Source of the DNA: Drosophila persimilis
Lineage: Eukaryota > Arthropoda > Insecta > Diptera > Drosophilidae
Assembly: GCF_003286085.1 (NCBI RefSeq)
Contig: NW_020825294.1
Coordinates: forward strand, 15,708,501-15,772,500
Direction of reading: 5' to 3'
DNA: 64,000 nucleotides
Positions 1 to 11,061 of the stretch are shown piece after piece (within the stretch, counting starts at the first letter, position 1; each line of letters opens with the position of its first letter). Made by a program: the position numbers and the translations under genes. The notes beneath the pieces are model-generated. The model was not told where the DNA came from. It made no database searches and saw only the letters and a list, made by a program, of their open reading frames with translations.

Positions 1-101
1 ACGGATGAATACGTAAAATTCCGTGAAGACTTACGTACAACATGTAAGCAATACATTACGATGTTTGCCGAATGCATGGATAAGCTATCACAGACGTCTA
101 G

Positions 102-2564
102 TGCTCGTGGGGAATCGTCTTTAAAGAAAGGCATGAGAATCCTCCGGTAGCTCCCAAAGAAAGCGGTCTGATCCAGCAGTCCTCTAAGGATTACAGCAAA
201 CTTCTTTCACTATGTCGCGGACAAAAGGCCATAGTAGAGTCCGTTAAACGCAATCTGAAACAACTTTCAGAGGCGGAAGGACGCACATCAAGTGATTTGA
301 TAAAATCACTATGGACTCAAGCGCAGGAAGTCCACTTCACAATTCATAAGGAATACGAGGACCCAGTGGAAGGAGGATATGACATGGAATCCTACCTAAC
401 ACTGGAAAGTAAGGTCCAAAGAGCATTGGAAAAATCAGCCACACCAAACACGGATAACGTGCAGCTTCCACGCATCAGCATCCCAAAGTTTGATGGGGAT
501 CTATTAAAATGGACCCAGTTCTTCGATCTGTTCTCATGCATGGTGCATGAGACCAACATGCCTACGGTGAAAAAGATGTGGTATCTTAAAACCACCGTTA
601 CCGGCGAGGCAGAAAGATTGATTCGACATATCGATCTAAGGGAAGAAAATTATGAAGCCGCTTGGGAAATACTAGTTGACGCATACAACAATCCCAGAGA
701 TGTGTCAAACACGGTACTGAACCGCTTCCTCAATCACCAAACAATTAATGACGATCCCAAGTCATTAAAAGAGTTGTATATAACAACCATAGAATCCCTT
801 ACATCACTAAAGGGATTGGGCATCAATATATCTACATGGGATCCGATATTGATTGCCATTATCAGAAACAAACTGGATGTAACAAATAAGGCCTTGTATG
901 AGCAATCATTGGGAAGCTCAAAGGACATTCAGGCGCTGGATACGATGCTTCAGTTCTTGGAGCAAAGAATTCGGGTTCTAGGAACCAGTAAGAAGCCACC
1001 AGCATCAAGGAGAGAGCCAAAAGGCACGACATGTGCATCAGCAAACACAGGAAGAGCGCGAGCACCCTTATGCACATTCTGCAAGAAAGCAAGCCATTGG
1101 CTCTACGGATGCGAAGAATTTCGCTCCAAATCTCCATCAGAACGACTAAATTGGGTACAAAAACAAAAAATGTGCGTTAATTGTTTTAGAACAAATCACA
1201 AAACAAACGCATGCCCTGGTCGAAACTGCTTCAAGTGTGACAAGAAGCACAACACGATGCTACATTTGGAAACAGCATCAGGCGCAGCTACAGAACCAAG
1301 AGGCCCGACGGTTGGTGCAGCAAGTAACACTAGCTACAATCTTCTGGCGACAGCAAAGGTGGCAGTAGAAGCCAACAACGGGCAGGTTGCTAATTTCAGA
1401 GCACTGCTAGATTCAGGATCACAGATAAACTTGATCTCTGAACGAATGGCATCAATGTTGTCACTCAAACTAAAAGACACAACATTACGGATCGAAGGAA
1501 TTGGAGGTCAATCAAAGACCAGCAGAGCACGAGTAAATGTGCTCATGAAATCCCTTCACAATGAGTTTACGCAAAGAATTGAAGCTTTCGTATTACCACA
1601 GATAATAGCTGACCAACCAGCTCAGGCACTCGATTCAGAGAGCTTAAACATACCAAGCAGGATCTCACTGGCAGATCCAAACTTCCATAAGCCAGGCAAA
1701 ATCGACATGCTAATCGGAGCCGAGCATTACTACTCCCTTCTGCTACCAGATCAACAGCAGCTAAGGACAGGAGGCCCGTTGCTACAAAACACGAAACTGA
1801 GATGGATTGTGGCAGGAAAAATCAAATCTGCCCACAATTCCTCACCAATTTGTGCAACGGGAGTAAACGAGCTCATGGAAAGATTCTGGACTCTGGACAA
1901 TCTAGAGACGGAAGACAAACCACGCACTCCAGTGGAAGCACGATGCGAAGCTCATTTTATAGAAAATCTTCAGACAGTTTCAGACGGCCGTTTTATTGTA
2001 AAGCTCCCATTTTCCGAACTCCCTTCAGCCCTGGGGGAGTCTTTGGAAACCGCAACAAAAAGATTCCTAGCGTTGGAGCGTCGAAGCTCAACAGAAACTT
2101 GGAAGAGTTATGTGGACTTCATGGAAGAGTATGAAGGACTAGGACATATGAAGATTGTGCCAGCATCAAAAGTTCCCAAAAGGCACTACTTCATTCCACA
2201 TCATTGTGTACTCAAACCTGAGAGCACCACCACAAGGCTTCGGGTAGTATTCGATGCCTCATGCAAATCAACAAGCGGGAAATCGTTGAACGACATTCTG
2301 CAGGCTGGACCCACCGTTCAGAGCGAACTTATGTCCATTCGGCTACGATTTCGAATTCATAAGTACGAATTCACAGCGGACATAGAAAAGATTTACCGGC
2401 AAGTGTGGATGAATCCGGAGGATCAATTCCATCAGATGATAGTGTGGAGAAACAATCCATCCGAAGAGATCAGGTACTATTGCCTGAAAACAGTAACATA
2501 TGGGACAACAGCTGCTCCGTCCTACAATACAAAGACAGACTACCAGTCGGATCAACAACATTAA
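102..2564 (+). pseudogene. BEL A gag, protease and start of reverse transcriptase
   Basis: A single open frame runs from about 102 and has no ATG at its start. The upstream part of gag continues in another frame from position 1 to about 125, so a frameshift lies near 112-140. Seen in order: the DUF1759-type gag segment (around FDGDLLKWTQFFDLF), two cysteine knuckles (CTFCKKASHWLYGC at about 1073 and a CVNCFRTNHKTNAC-type motif), a retropepsin active site DSGSQ near 1410, and the start of the RT fingers domain (RVVFDASCK near 2240). The frame is lost near 2515 inside RT. Family role: particle formation, polyprotein cleavage and cDNA synthesis in the cytoplasm. Broken copy. Confidence 0.85.
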
Positions 2565-3533
2565 AAACCGATTTCTATGTTGACGACTGTCTAACTGGAG
2601 CAAACACGATTCCAGAGGCTAGATAAGATATTGCTACCGTCAATGCTCCAACAATGAGCAACTTCTCCAAGGAATCCCAAAGAGGATATTGTAACCGATG
2701 TAAAACTAGGAGAGACACTAGAGCACTACAGCGTGAAAACTCTGGGTCTCATCTGGATGCCGAAGAAGGATACATTGTGTGGACGAACACAGAAAAGCCA
2801 GGCTACACGCATCACCAAACGGGTGGTATGTTCCGAACTGGCACAAATCTTTGACCCACTAGGACTCTTTGCACCGGTGGTAGTAAAGGCAAAAATCTTC
2901 ATGCAACAACTTTGGGAGCTCAAACTGGATTGGGATGACGAATTACCATTACAACACCAAACCGAATGGAAAGAATACCGGGACGACTTACAAACATTGA
3001 ACAAAATGCAAATTCCCCGGTATATCTACGATGGTAAAATTCCAGTTACACAAGAACTCCATACGTTTGTAGATGCATCAGAACGAGCATATGGCGCAGC
3101 AGTATATGTACGCGCTACATACAAAAACAACCAAGTGTCAGTAAGACTGCTCTGTTCGATATCACGTGTGGCGCCGACAGCCGAACAATCGCTACCACGG
3201 TTAGAACTTTGTGCTGCAGTCCTCGGTGCCGAGCTCACAAACCGAGTCCGACAGGATCTGCACATGGACATTAACACGGTTTCAGGATGGTTTTGGAGTG
3301 ATTCCACAGTTGTGTTATCCTGGATAAACGCATCGTCATCAACATACCATACCTTTGTGGCAAATCGAATAGCCAAAATCCAGGCATTAACAAACCAGTC
3401 ACAATGGCATCATGTGTCATCGGCCAACAACGCAGCTGGCAGATCACAATCTGTGGTTATATGGACCATTATTCCTGAACGGATCTCGAGACAACTGGAC
3501 GAAGGCACCCAACATAGAACCCAGCAATCTTGA
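2565..3533 (+). pseudogene. BEL A reverse transcriptase (YVDD) and RNase H fragments
   Basis: RT resumes in a different frame with the catalytic box FYVDD (about 2571-2586), then meets a stop near 2622 and further indels up to about 2730. From 2733 an open frame encodes the connection and RNase H region, including a conserved DPLGLFAPV segment, HTFVDASERAYGAAVY and the LPRLELCAA motif typical of BEL/Pao RNase H. The frame is lost again near 3430, where integrase takes over in a third frame. A decayed continuation of the same polyprotein. Confidence 0.8.
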
Positions 3534-4645
3534 GAGAAAGGCTAAACATGTAAGCTTGCCAATCACACCTAGCGCACTTAGGGATGAATTATATACTTGC
3601 AAACATAGCAACTCGTTTCACAAGCTGCAACGCATTGTGGCATATATGTTACGCTTCTGCTACAAAACCAACAGAGCGAACATCACAGCGCTCTGCGCAG
3701 AAGAACTGACTCACGCCCGCACTATAATCCTGCGAACCATGCAACAAGTCGAGTTTACAGCAGAGTTAAAACAGTTCCAACGCTATAAGACTGTGGATAG
3801 AAAGAGCTCGATCATATCGTTATCTCCCTTCCTAGGAGACGATGAGCTCATCCGAGTTGGTGGTAGACTTGAAGAAGCTCTACTTCCATACAACGCAAAA
3901 CACCCAGTTTTGCTGCCTTACAATGACCCAATCGTTACAATGACCCATTGTGGTGCTCAAGCATTAAGGGCAATCGCAAGACAACAATATTGGATTATCA
4001 ATGACAAGACAATGGCTAGAAGCATTATCCACAGCTGTGTTAGATGCACCAAGGCTGGACCAAAGCTGATGCACCAGATCATGGGCAATCTCCCAGCACA
4101 ACGAGTCACACAAGCACGCCCGTTTCTTAATGCAGAAGTCGACTACTGTGGACCAATCCACCATAAGATCCGAGGCAAAAAACCAGATAAGGCATACATC
4201 GCCGTGTTCTGCTGCTTTTCCACAAAGACAGTACACCTGGAGCTGGTAAGCGACCTGACCACAGATGCATTCTTGGCCGCCCTGCGTCGATTCTTAAGCA
4301 GACGTGGGAAGTGCCAAACTATTCATTGCGACAATGCAACGAACTTTGTGGGTGCAAACAACCAGCTTAAAGAATTAGAAGACTCTATATTCAGCTCAAA
4401 GGCAAGTGCTCTGATCACGAATCATTGCAACAAAAAACAAGTGGATTTTAAATTCATTCCTCCCAGGGCCCCATCGTTTGGCGGCCTCTGGGAAGCGGCG
4501 GTAAAATCAGCAAAAAGGCTGTTGATAACAACCATCAACACAGCCTCATTGACATTTGAAGAACTAAACACAGTGATAATCGAAATTGAAGCAATTCTCA
4601 ACTCTCGACCCATCACTCCAATGTCAAATGATCCCACTGATGCCA
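3412..4645 (+). pseudogene. BEL A integrase, C-terminally truncated and fused to CR1 ORF1
   Basis: Contains the zinc-binding HHCC region (ending CVRCTKAGPKL), then the catalytic core with VDYCGPI, HCDNATNFVG and FGGLWEAAVKSAK, giving the expected D, D and E residues. The integrase-like sequence stops after SRPITPMSNDPTD, near 4645. The open frame then continues without a break into the C-terminal part of a CR1 LINE ORF1, up to a stop at 4936-4938. The 508-residue ORF is therefore a chimera made by insertion of a truncated LINE, not a designed fusion. Confidence 0.85.
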
Positions 4646-4938
4646 ATTCCTCTGCCCTTGGACCGAGATCTCTTTTAGGAGTGGCTCCACCATCTCGATC
4701 TCGCTCGGGACTTCAACTTAGAGCAGTGGTCCCTCGGAAAGCAATATTTGTTTCTCGTCTTATTCCTGAGGCTACAACGGAGGATGTTAAACGGAGGATG
4801 TTAAATGTTCTCCCTGATTCTTTACTATCCAGTTCTCTAGAACCGTCAATATGGCCTGAGCATACAATTGTGCATGAGTTCCTTCTCAAAGATTCGAACT
4901 CGAATCCAAGAATTACCGAACATGCTCCAAAAAACTGA
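4646..4938 (+). pseudogene. CR1-A ORF1, C-terminal fragment
   Basis: Aligns with the C-terminus of CR1-B ORF1: both contain a [KR]xxFVSRL motif, then a WPEHxxVxEF motif, and both end in KN. Between those motifs CR1-A lacks roughly 28 residues that CR1-B has. It also shows a 14-bp tandem duplication (cggaggatgttaaa twice, near 4779-4806). The N-terminal PHD-like zinc finger is missing because of the 5' truncation. Confidence 0.75.
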
Positions 4939-4940
4939 TG
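4929..4940 (+). promoter_or_regulatory. Candidate -1 ribosomal frameshift / stop-start coupling site, CR1-A
   Basis: The last sense codons of ORF1 are AAA AAC preceded by A, forming the canonical slippery heptamer A_AAA_AAC (4929-4935) in the ORF1 frame. The stop TGA follows at 4936-4938, and ORF2 lies in the -1 frame. Here an ATG for ORF2 (4938-4940) overlaps the stop as TGATG, so termination-reinitiation is an alternative. The same heptamer and frame relation occur in CR1-B. Seen directly; use of the site is inference. Confidence 0.5.
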
Positions 4941-7723
4941 TACTATTTTTCCATGCACTATCAGAACGTTCGCAGAAAATTGCGTCAAATTCATACTAAT
5001 AGCGCGTCCTTTGATTTCGATGCCATCGCGTTTACCGAAACCTGGCCTAACTCCTCTGTCAATTATCATGAAATTTTCATTGATAGTTACACTATTTATA
5101 GAATGGACCGCCCATCTTTTGCAGGTGGGGTTGCAGTTAAATCTGTTTTCTCATCTGAGTTATTCCCATTCAATAACATTCACGGAATTGAATTTTTTGC
5201 AGTCAAAGTTCGTGTTGGCTCCGCATTTTTATATTTAACCTGCTCTTACATTCCTCCCAGGTCTGATGCTGAGCTTTACTTACACCACCTCTCAGCAATT
5301 AATATTGTTGTTTCTGCATTAGGGTGCAATGATCGAATTATTGTCATGGGGGACTTTAACCTCCCATTTCTTTCTTGGCTGCCTTGTGATAACGCTAACC
5401 TGTTATTTCCCAATTGCCATAATGACTTTATCAATGGGCTAACGGATAGTTCCCTTGTCCAAATTAATGCCGTTAAAAACATGAGGGACAGACTTCTTGA
5501 CCTCGTTTTTGTTAACGATGGTTCTCTTGCTACGGTATCTAGAGCTAGTCCAATATCTCTCCCTGAAGATCCTTACCATCCAACTTTGTTGATATCACTG
5601 GAGTGTACACAATCTGGATGTGTTGACAGTTCCATGGCTCCTTGTCACATAAAGTGTTTTCGCAAAACAAACTTTATCGATTTAGATCTACATCTCTCGC
5701 GTGTTGATTGGTCGTTTCTTTATTCATTACCGAACATAGATGCAACTGTTAACTCGTTTTATAGTTCTATTTACTCCGCCCTAAATACGTTTGTTCCAGA
5801 TATCACTGTACCTGTATCGTCCAAGCCTCCTTGGTTCTCCAAGTATTTATCATACTTAAAAAATAATAAATCCCGGCTCTATAAAAAGTACCAGAAGTCG
5901 GGCTCCACGTCGGCTTTAGCTCTATACTCCTCCGCTCGCTCTCTGTTCCTTGCCGTCAATAGTCAGTGTTATAATCATTACCTTTCACAATGTAGTAGAA
6001 ACTTTCGTAGTGATCCTAAAAAATTCTATTCGTTCGTTAACTCTAAGCGCAAGTCAAACGTTTTTCCTCCGTCCCTTCATTACCAGAACAAAACAGAAGC
6101 TTCTGCTGTTGGTATTGCAAATTTATTCGCTAACTTTTTCCAAACAACGTACTCGTCTCATATTTACAACGCATCTACTCCGTATCCGTACCAGCTACCT
6201 CAAGCTAACAGCATTTTTCTGCCCTTTTTCGAGGAAAGCGTTGTTCTGGAAGGTTTGTCATCTATGGACATATCGTTTTCTGCGGGTCCAGATAAGGTAC
6301 CAAGTTGCATCTTAAAACACTGTGCCCAGTCCCTTTGCAAACCCTTGACCTTTCTCTTCAACCTCTCCTTGGAACAGTCTTGTCTCCCAGTAATTTGGAA
6401 TGAGTCCTATATCATTCCGCTTCACAAAAAAGGTTCAAGATCAAACATTGAAAACTATCGTGGTATCGCAAAACTTTCCGCCATCCCGAAGCTTCTTGAG
6501 TTCCTGGTCACCCGGCAACTGCAACATCTTTGCTGCAGCTTGATATCTCCGTCGCAACACGGTTTTTTCAGACATCGTTCAACATCGTTCAACATCGTTC
6601 AACATCGACTAACCTTCTTGAGTTTTCTAACCTAATCCACCGTGGTTTTCAAATTGGTTCGCAGACGGATGTAGTTTTTACTGACTTCAGCAAGGCATTC
6701 GATTCTGTGAACCATGCTCTGCTTATTCACAAGCTCTCTTTATTAGGGTTCCCAACGAATCTTCTAGATTGGATTTTGTCCTATCTCTCTAACCGCACTC
6801 AACGTGTTTTGTTTTCTAACGTGTTGTCAAATACTGTAAATGTTACTTCAGGTGTGCCACAGGGAAGTCATCTGGGCCCGCTTCTGTTCATTTTATTTGT
6901 GAATGACCTTCCTCAAGTTATAACATACTCTACTACACTAATGTATGCTGATGATGTCAAAATCTGTCTTTCTTACTCTGATTGGTATTTGCACACACGC
7001 CTTCAACTTGATCTAAGTGAACTACTATTGTGGTGTTCAACTAATCTTCTTTTTCTGAACCTTTCCAAATGCAAACTTATGACATTTTACCGTCGCGCTC
7101 CTCATTTTGTCCCATATGTTCTAGGAAATCATGTCCTTGAACGAATTTCGAGTTCAAATGACCTCGGAGTCCTTTTTGATCATAAGATGTGTTTTAACAC
7201 CCATATAGCTGCAACTGTAAATAAAGCTAAGGGTGTTTTAGCGTTCATCAAGCGTTGGTCCAAGGAGTTTGACGACCCGTACGTTACGAAACAACTGTAC
7301 ATCTCGTTAGTACGTCCTATATTGGAGTATTGTTCTTGTGTGTGGAGCCCGCAGTATAAAGAACAGCAGGCTGTTATTGAATCCGTGCAAAGGCAATTTT
7401 TAATTTTTGCCCTTCGGAACTCAGGTAGAATCTTGCCACCCTACCGGTCTAGGCTAAATCTTATTGACCTGCCGTCGTTGCACCATCGCAGAATATGCAA
7501 TGGCGTAATGTTCGTGCACAAGCTCCTTCTTGGGACGTTGACTCCCAAACTCTCTTGGGTCAGATTGACTTGGCCGTTCCATCTAGACCTACCCGTACTT
7601 TTAGGCCTATCCGTCTACCCATATGTAGGTCTAATTATGCTGATCATGAACCTTTTAGGGTTTTATGCCATAATTATAACTCCCTCTGTCAAACCCTATC
7701 CCCTGAACTGTCTCTTAAACTAA
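4938..7723 (+). pseudogene. CR1-A ORF2: endonuclease and reverse transcriptase, one frameshift
   Basis: The N-terminal apurinic-type endonuclease has YQNVRRKL, FTETW and GDFNLP boxes. The RT has the IIPLHKKGSRSNIENYRGI segment, TDFSKAFDSVNH, SGVPQGSHLGP and the catalytic YADD box (about 6948-6959). The reading frame changes at 6572-6607, where a 10-bp unit is tandemly repeated; before that it is open from 4938, after it to 7723. In the family this protein nicks the target and copies the LINE RNA on it. Dead copy, otherwise well preserved. Confidence 0.88.
6572..6607 (+). repeat. 10-bp tandem repeat (acatcgttca) causing an ORF2 frameshift
   Basis: The unit acatcgttca occurs at 6572, 6582 and 6592, followed by a partial acatcg. 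CR1-B has no extra units at the matching place (RRRSTTTNLLEF). Two extra units, 20 bp, explain the change of frame between the two halves of CR1-A ORF2. Confidence 0.85.
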
Positions 7724-7819
7724 TTGCATGCAATATTTATAATCATTTAAATTTAGCTAACTTTTAACTTATCTTTTTCCGCCTTTAGTAACTAAGTACC
7801 ATTATTAACAGATAATTGT

Positions 7820-7861
7820 TAATTTAATAAATAAAATAAAAAATAAAAAAATAAAAAATAT
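7820..7861 (+). repeat. A-rich 3' tail of CR1-A
   Basis: About 40 bp of aataaa, aaaat and similar units directly after the CR1-A 3' untranslated region and directly before the copia coding sequence. Consistent with the simple-repeat tail of a LINE. Confidence 0.65.
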
Positions 7862-7863
7862 TT

Positions 7864-9474
7864 GTGTATTTCCTGCGGACAAAGGATGAAGTCTTCCAGA
7901 AGTTCGTCGAGTTCAAAACCCTGGTTGAACGGCAAACGGGAAAAAGTCTCAAATGTATCCGGAGCGACAATAGCGGTGAATATGTCAACAAATCGTTTGA
8001 TGAATTTCTGAAAACTAATGGGATTGAGAGGCAGCTGACAGTGGCGTACACTCCACAGCAAAACGGCGTTGCTGAGAGGGCAAACCGCACTCTGGTGGAA
8101 ATGTCAAGATGTATGCTGGTCCAGTCAGGATTAGGCGAATCCTTGTGGGCTGAGGCAGTCAACGCAGCTGTGTATGTACGGAATCGATCACCGACCAAGG
8201 CGCTGACCAGTATGACGCCTATGGAAGCGTGGACTGGTAAGAAACCTTTTGTTGGTCATCTAAAGGTTTTTGGCTCCGTTGCAGTAGCTTTGGACAAGGG
8301 TCCAAGGAAGAGTAATCTTCAACCAAAAGGCAAAGAATATCGCATGATTGGATATTCAGTAGCGGCTAAGGGCTATCGACTGTATGACCCTGTGTCTCAT
8401 CAGGTGATTGAGAGGCGAGATGTTCTCTTTGACGAGATCCAAGACGACAAGGATACAGTCACATTCGAACTTCCGAAGGCAGAAGTTAGCATGCAGTCAG
8501 GCGGCGATACTGATGACATTGACAGCAGCGGTGGAGACAGCAGCCATGGTGCAAGCGTTGACGGGGAGAATCCCAGTAGCAGCGGTACTGATGGGTACGA
8601 GAGCGCAACAGAAAAGGTTGAGTCAGATGAGCCAGCTCCTCGCGTTGGACCTGGCAGACCAAGGCTGATTCGGACCGGCAAACCTGGCCGTCCGAGAAAG
8701 GAGTACAACATTCTTGGTGCTCTGGTTGCCAGCGACGTAAAGATTCCAGTATCCTACGAGGAGGCGTTGATCAGTATTCATGCATCACATTGGTCCGAAG
8801 CGATGCAACGCGAATATGAGGCATTAATGGCAAACGAGACATGGCAGTTGGCAGACTTACCGGCAGGACAACGAGCAGTTGGATGCAAATGGGTATATAG
8901 CCTGAAACGCGACAAAGATGGTCAAATCGAACGTTTCAAGGCGCGGCTGGTGGCAAAAGGTTGCTCCCAGCAGTACGGCATAAACTATGCGGAAACATTT
9001 TCTCCAGTCTGCAGACTGGAGAGCGTGCGATTTATTCTTGCGCTAGCAGCAGAATTGAAATTATATGTCAACCAAATGGATGTATGTACGGCATACCTCA
9101 ACAGTGACCTGAGCAATACGGTGTACATGAAGCAACCACAAGGGTACATTGATCGAGCTTATCCAGCGAAGGCTATGCTGCTTAAAAAGGCAATATATGG
9201 ATTGAAGCAGTCAGGAAGGGAATGGAATTCGAAGCTAAATGGCGTCAGGACTAATCTGGGTTTTGTTTCCTGTGACAACGAACCGTGTCTCTACCAGCAG
9301 AGAGGGAAAGGTAACTTATCGTTAATCTTGGTATATGTTGACGATTTACTTATAGCATGCCAGTCCAAAGAGGACATGCTCAGTATCAAATCGGCTAATC
9401 GGCAAATCAAATGCGTTCGAATGTATCGACAAAGGTGTTCCAGATCTGTTTTTAAGCATGGAGGTGCACCGTGA
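7864..9474 (+). pseudogene. copia-type integrase core and reverse transcriptase
   Basis: Starts inside the integrase core with SDNSGEYVN (second catalytic Asp) and TPQQNGVAERANRTL (catalytic Glu). A Ser/Asp-rich linker follows at about 8500-8640, then copia RT: WVYSLKRDKDGQ, KARLVAKGC, QMDVCTAYLN and LVYVDDLLIA (YVDD near 9338). The frame ends in unrelated residues just after RT, near 9400. The first catalytic Asp and the zinc finger are missing because of the 5' truncation. Confidence 0.88.
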
Positions 9475-10288
9475 AGGTGAGCTTGGGCCTATCACCATAG
9501 GCCACTCGCAATACATCAAGGCACTATTGCAAGCTCACGACATGGACAAATGTAGACCAGTGGCTACTCCGTTGGATGCGGGGTTCCAGGTGGATTGTAC
9601 TAATGAGCAGTGTCAAAAGGTTGATCCTGTCATGTATCAATCCATGATTGGTGAGCTGATGTGGCTGGCACTCACAACCAGACCGGACATTTTGCATTCA
9701 GTTGCAAAGTTGGCCCAGAGGAACAAAGATCCGCACGCAGAGCATCTGGCTGGTGTGAATCACGTTCTGAGGTACTTGGCAGCGACGATGAACTTCAAAC
9801 TACACTACAAACGGTGTCACCAGCCACTTACTGGATATGTGGAGGCGGATTGGGGCGGCGATCGAACTAACCGGAAGTCGTATACGGGCTATGTTTTTTT
9901 TTTGGCAGGTGGCCCAATTTCTTGGCGATCTGAGAAACAACGCAGCGTGGCACTTAGCAGCACGGAGGCAGAATACATGGCACTGTCGGCTGCGTGTAAG
10001 GAGTCCATATTCTTACGTCGCTTAATCATCGAAATTGGCTGTGGAGATGAAGCTACCTCAACCTTATATGGCGATAATCTGAGCGCACAAGAGCTGGCTA
10101 GGAACCCAGTGCATCACTCAAGGACCAAGCATATTGATATTAGATATCACTTTGTACGACAGATTGTAGAAGAAGGTCAAGTTAAGTTAAAGTATGCTAG
10201 TACAACAGATATGATTGCAGATATCTTGACCAAGAATCTCCCTAAGAGAAAGCATGTCGAATTTACAAAATTGTTAAGTTTAAATTGA
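9458..10288 (+). pseudogene. copia-type RT thumb and RNase H, separate frame
   Basis: Continues the polyprotein after a frameshift. Seen: QSMIGELMWLALTTRPDI, the RNase H segment GYVEADWGGD, SYTGYVFFLAGGPISW, SSTEAEYMALSAACKE and TKHIDIRYHFVR near the C-terminus. These are standard for Ty1/copia RNase H, which removes the RNA template during cDNA synthesis. It ends normally at 10288, about 40 bp before the LTR. Confidence 0.88.
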
Positions 10289-10328
10289 GTTAAATGGAAT
10301 TTGTAAGCATTCACGCATTGAGGAAGGG

Positions 10329-10582
10329 TGTTGAAGAATGACCATCTCTAGCAATGCACGCATGTATTGACAGACATATGAGTATGTAGACGTATGTATG
10401 AGTGAAAGACGTAACGAAGCGACGTTCTCTTATCTCCCTTTTATTCTCTATTTCGTTCGGTCTCTATCTGCCTGCGAGCAGAGCCTTTTTTAGTCACAAA
10501 TAAACCTTACATATGAATGGTTGCGTTTTTACTTTTCGGTACAAGAACTTCCCTTGCAACGGCAGCGAAATTCTGTCCAACA
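10329..10582 (+). repeat. copia element 3' LTR
   Basis: Starts TGTTG and ends CAACA, as copia-group LTRs do, and is preceded by a purine run (gaggaaggg) that fits a polypurine tract. Length 254 bp. Only this one LTR is present, so ends were set by the terminal motif rather than by an LTR pair. Confidence 0.7.
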
Positions 10583-10699
10583 GAAATTACAATGGCAATA
10601 TTTATAATTCGCTGGGACTCCGAATTTCGGACCGACGATGGGGACGGGGTGGCAGACGGGAGCGATCGAGATGAAGGAGAACCGTGCGGGGTGTGTCAG

Positions 10700-11060
10700 C
10701 CGGTTTCACCGAGAACGCTTAGGCAATCGCCGGATAGCGCTTTCAGAATACCATCAGACTCAGAATTACTACGAAGGTCTTTGCTATGCGGTGATACCGA
10801 CAAGTATCACCGAGAGTGCCTAGGCTATCGCCGGATAGCGCTCTCGGGACCGTGTCGGCCTAAGAATTACTACGAAGCGGAAGGGGACTTTTTTATGCGG
10901 AAATACCGACAGGTATCGCCGAGAGTGCCTAGGCTATCGCCGGACAACACTTACGGGACCCTGTCGGACTAAGAATTACTACGAAGCGGAAGGGGGCTTT
11001 GCTATGCGGAAATACCGACAAGTTTCGCCGAGAGTACCTAGGCTATCACCGGCCAGTCCC
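10700..11060 (+). repeat. Tandem repeat, four degenerate units of 101-109 bp
   Basis: The core cgccgagagtgcctaggc recurs near 10707, 10809, 10918 and 11027, and agaattactacgaag at 10762, 10863 and 10972. Spacing is 101-109 bp. It lies just beyond the post-pol region of gypsy A, the same relative place as the 80-85-bp repeats beside gypsy B, so it is probably part of that element's 3' end. Spacers are as repeated as the cores, so it is not a CRISPR array. Confidence 0.8.
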
Positions 11061-11061
11061 C

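Larger units (their letters stand above)
1..4645 (+). mobile_element. BEL/Pao LTR retrotransposon A, internal part, truncated at both ends
   Basis: Domain order is that of BEL/Pao elements: gag of the DUF1759 type, zinc knuckles, retropepsin, reverse transcriptase with YVDD, RNase H and integrase. Neither LTR is present. The left end runs off the window, and the right end is replaced by a CR1 LINE inside the integrase C-terminal region near 4645. Several frameshifts and stops mean it cannot make its polyprotein. It differs clearly in sequence from BEL elements C, D and E in this window, so at least four BEL lineages are represented. Confidence 0.9.
4646..7861 (+). mobile_element. CR1-clade LINE (CR1-A), 5' truncated
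   Basis: Begins inside ORF1 and continues through ORF2 (endonuclease plus reverse transcriptase) to an A-rich tail of (A)nT units at about 7820-7861. It is a different subfamily from CR1-B at 47762-52433: the proteins align throughout but differ at many positions. 5' truncation is the usual product of target-primed reverse transcription. ORF1 is internally deleted and ORF2 is frameshifted, so the copy is dead. Confidence 0.88.
7862..10582 (+). mobile_element. Ty1/copia LTR retrotransposon, 5' truncated
   Basis: Contains the second half of a copia-type polyprotein in the order integrase, reverse transcriptase, RNase H, followed by a 3' LTR. The integrase-before-RT order separates it from gypsy and BEL types. 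The 5' LTR, gag, protease and integrase zinc finger are absent; coding sequence begins abruptly at the CR1-A tail. One frameshift lies between 9390 and 9460. Confidence 0.9.

Noticed and set aside
10700..11060. Regularly spaced repeats resembling a CRISPR array
   Set aside because: The whole ~105-bp unit is repeated, not short repeats with unique spacers, and the context is eukaryotic retroelements.
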